Source: Bog-756 sp036553725 (GTDB lineage: Bacteria; Actinomycetota; Acidimicrobiia; Acidimicrobiales; RAAP-2). Taken from it: DNA of 13,210 bases. Each line of letters opens with the position of its first letter. Positions within the stretch are counted from its first letter, which is position 1. The position numbers and the translations under genes were made by a program. The stretch spans positions 1-13,210 of the forward strand of contig DATBOO010000167.1 of assembly GCA_036553725.1 (NCBI GenBank), given 5' to 3'. The notes under the pieces are model-generated. The model saw only the letters and a program-made list of their open reading frames with translations. It was not told the origin of the DNA and did not search any database. This document shows positions 13,087 to 13,210 of this stretch, piece after piece.

Positions 13087-13210
13087 GAATCGGTTCCCTT
13101 CGCTGTTGTCACGGTGTCCCGGCTTCGGGGATCACGGGTCTCGGATCGGGGTGCTGACTGCTTCTGCCGCTCGAACTCGATGAGGCGGTCGAGCCAGGCG
13201 ATGTCGTGCT
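13083..13210 (-). CDS. C-terminal end of the gene upstream of ino1, possibly PadR-type regulator, partial
   Basis: An open frame enters at the right edge and encodes HDIAWLDRLIEFERQKQ, then a polar tail ending in KGTDS and TGA (13085-13083), which overlaps the ino1 ATG. The visible helix with Trp and acidic/basic residues resembles the last helix of PadR-family regulators, and a PadR-like gene precedes ino1 in mycobacteria (Rv0047c). Only 41 residues are visible, so the family is a guess; the coding call rests on the ATGA junction and coding-like composition. Confidence 0.55.
   Translation of the reverse strand, partial: HDIAWLDRLIEFERQKQSAPRSETRDPRSRDTVTTAKGTDS

Noticed and set aside
1..13210. 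CRISPR array, transposon, rRNA or tRNA genes
   Set aside because: No regularly spaced repeats, transposase motifs, terminal inverted repeats or tRNA-like T-loop signatures were seen on either strand.

Overview
High-GC DNA (mostly two-thirds G+C or more by eye) with many GTG starts, tight 4-nt gene overlaps and a gene set typical of the origin-proximal region of an actinobacterial chromosome. The order parA-parB | cwlM-trxA-trxB-...-murJ-DUF6049 | divergent CCA-adding enzyme matches, from memory, the Mycobacterium tuberculosis parA/parB-cwlM-trxC-trxB2-...-mviN-Rv3909 | pcnA region. Here sigM and its anti-sigma factor are absent and a DegV gene plus a small membrane-protein gene occupy that interval. 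A deep-branching actinobacterium (Acidimicrobiia-like) is a guess from this mosaic, not proven.

Layout. 1-51: probable last codons of an upstream gene (rsmG/gidB by synteny), overlapping a near-perfect parS site (27-42) that contains the GTG start of parA. 35-2345 (+): parA with an unusual ~210-residue disordered N-terminal extension, then parB, overlapping by 14 nt. 2346-2542: AT-rich convergent intergenic region with several inverted repeats, including a perfect 13-bp dyad whose arms resemble DnaA boxes. 10384 (or 10477) down to 2543 (-): seven co-directional genes, DUF6049 membrane-anchored exported protein, murJ, degV, a two-TM small protein, trxB, trxA and a CwlM-like degenerate amidase. 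10519-11907 (+): CCA tRNA nucleotidyltransferase, divergent from DUF6049. 13086-11989 (-): inositol-1-phosphate synthase, translationally coupled to a truncated upstream gene at the right edge (possibly PadR-type).

How the genes work together. ParA/ParB/parS segregate the chromosome. MurJ flips lipid II; the CwlM-like protein, whose zinc ligands are replaced, is likely a regulator of peptidoglycan precursor supply rather than a hydrolase. TrxB/TrxA form the cytoplasmic thiol-reducing system; trxA is preceded by GGGAAT-N18-GTT, an exact match to the SigR/SigH redox-stress promoter consensus, which could also drive the downstream cwlM gene. Ino1 supplies inositol phosphate for phosphatidylinositol and possibly mycothiol, fitting the redox theme. 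I see no mobile element, CRISPR array, rRNA or tRNA gene.
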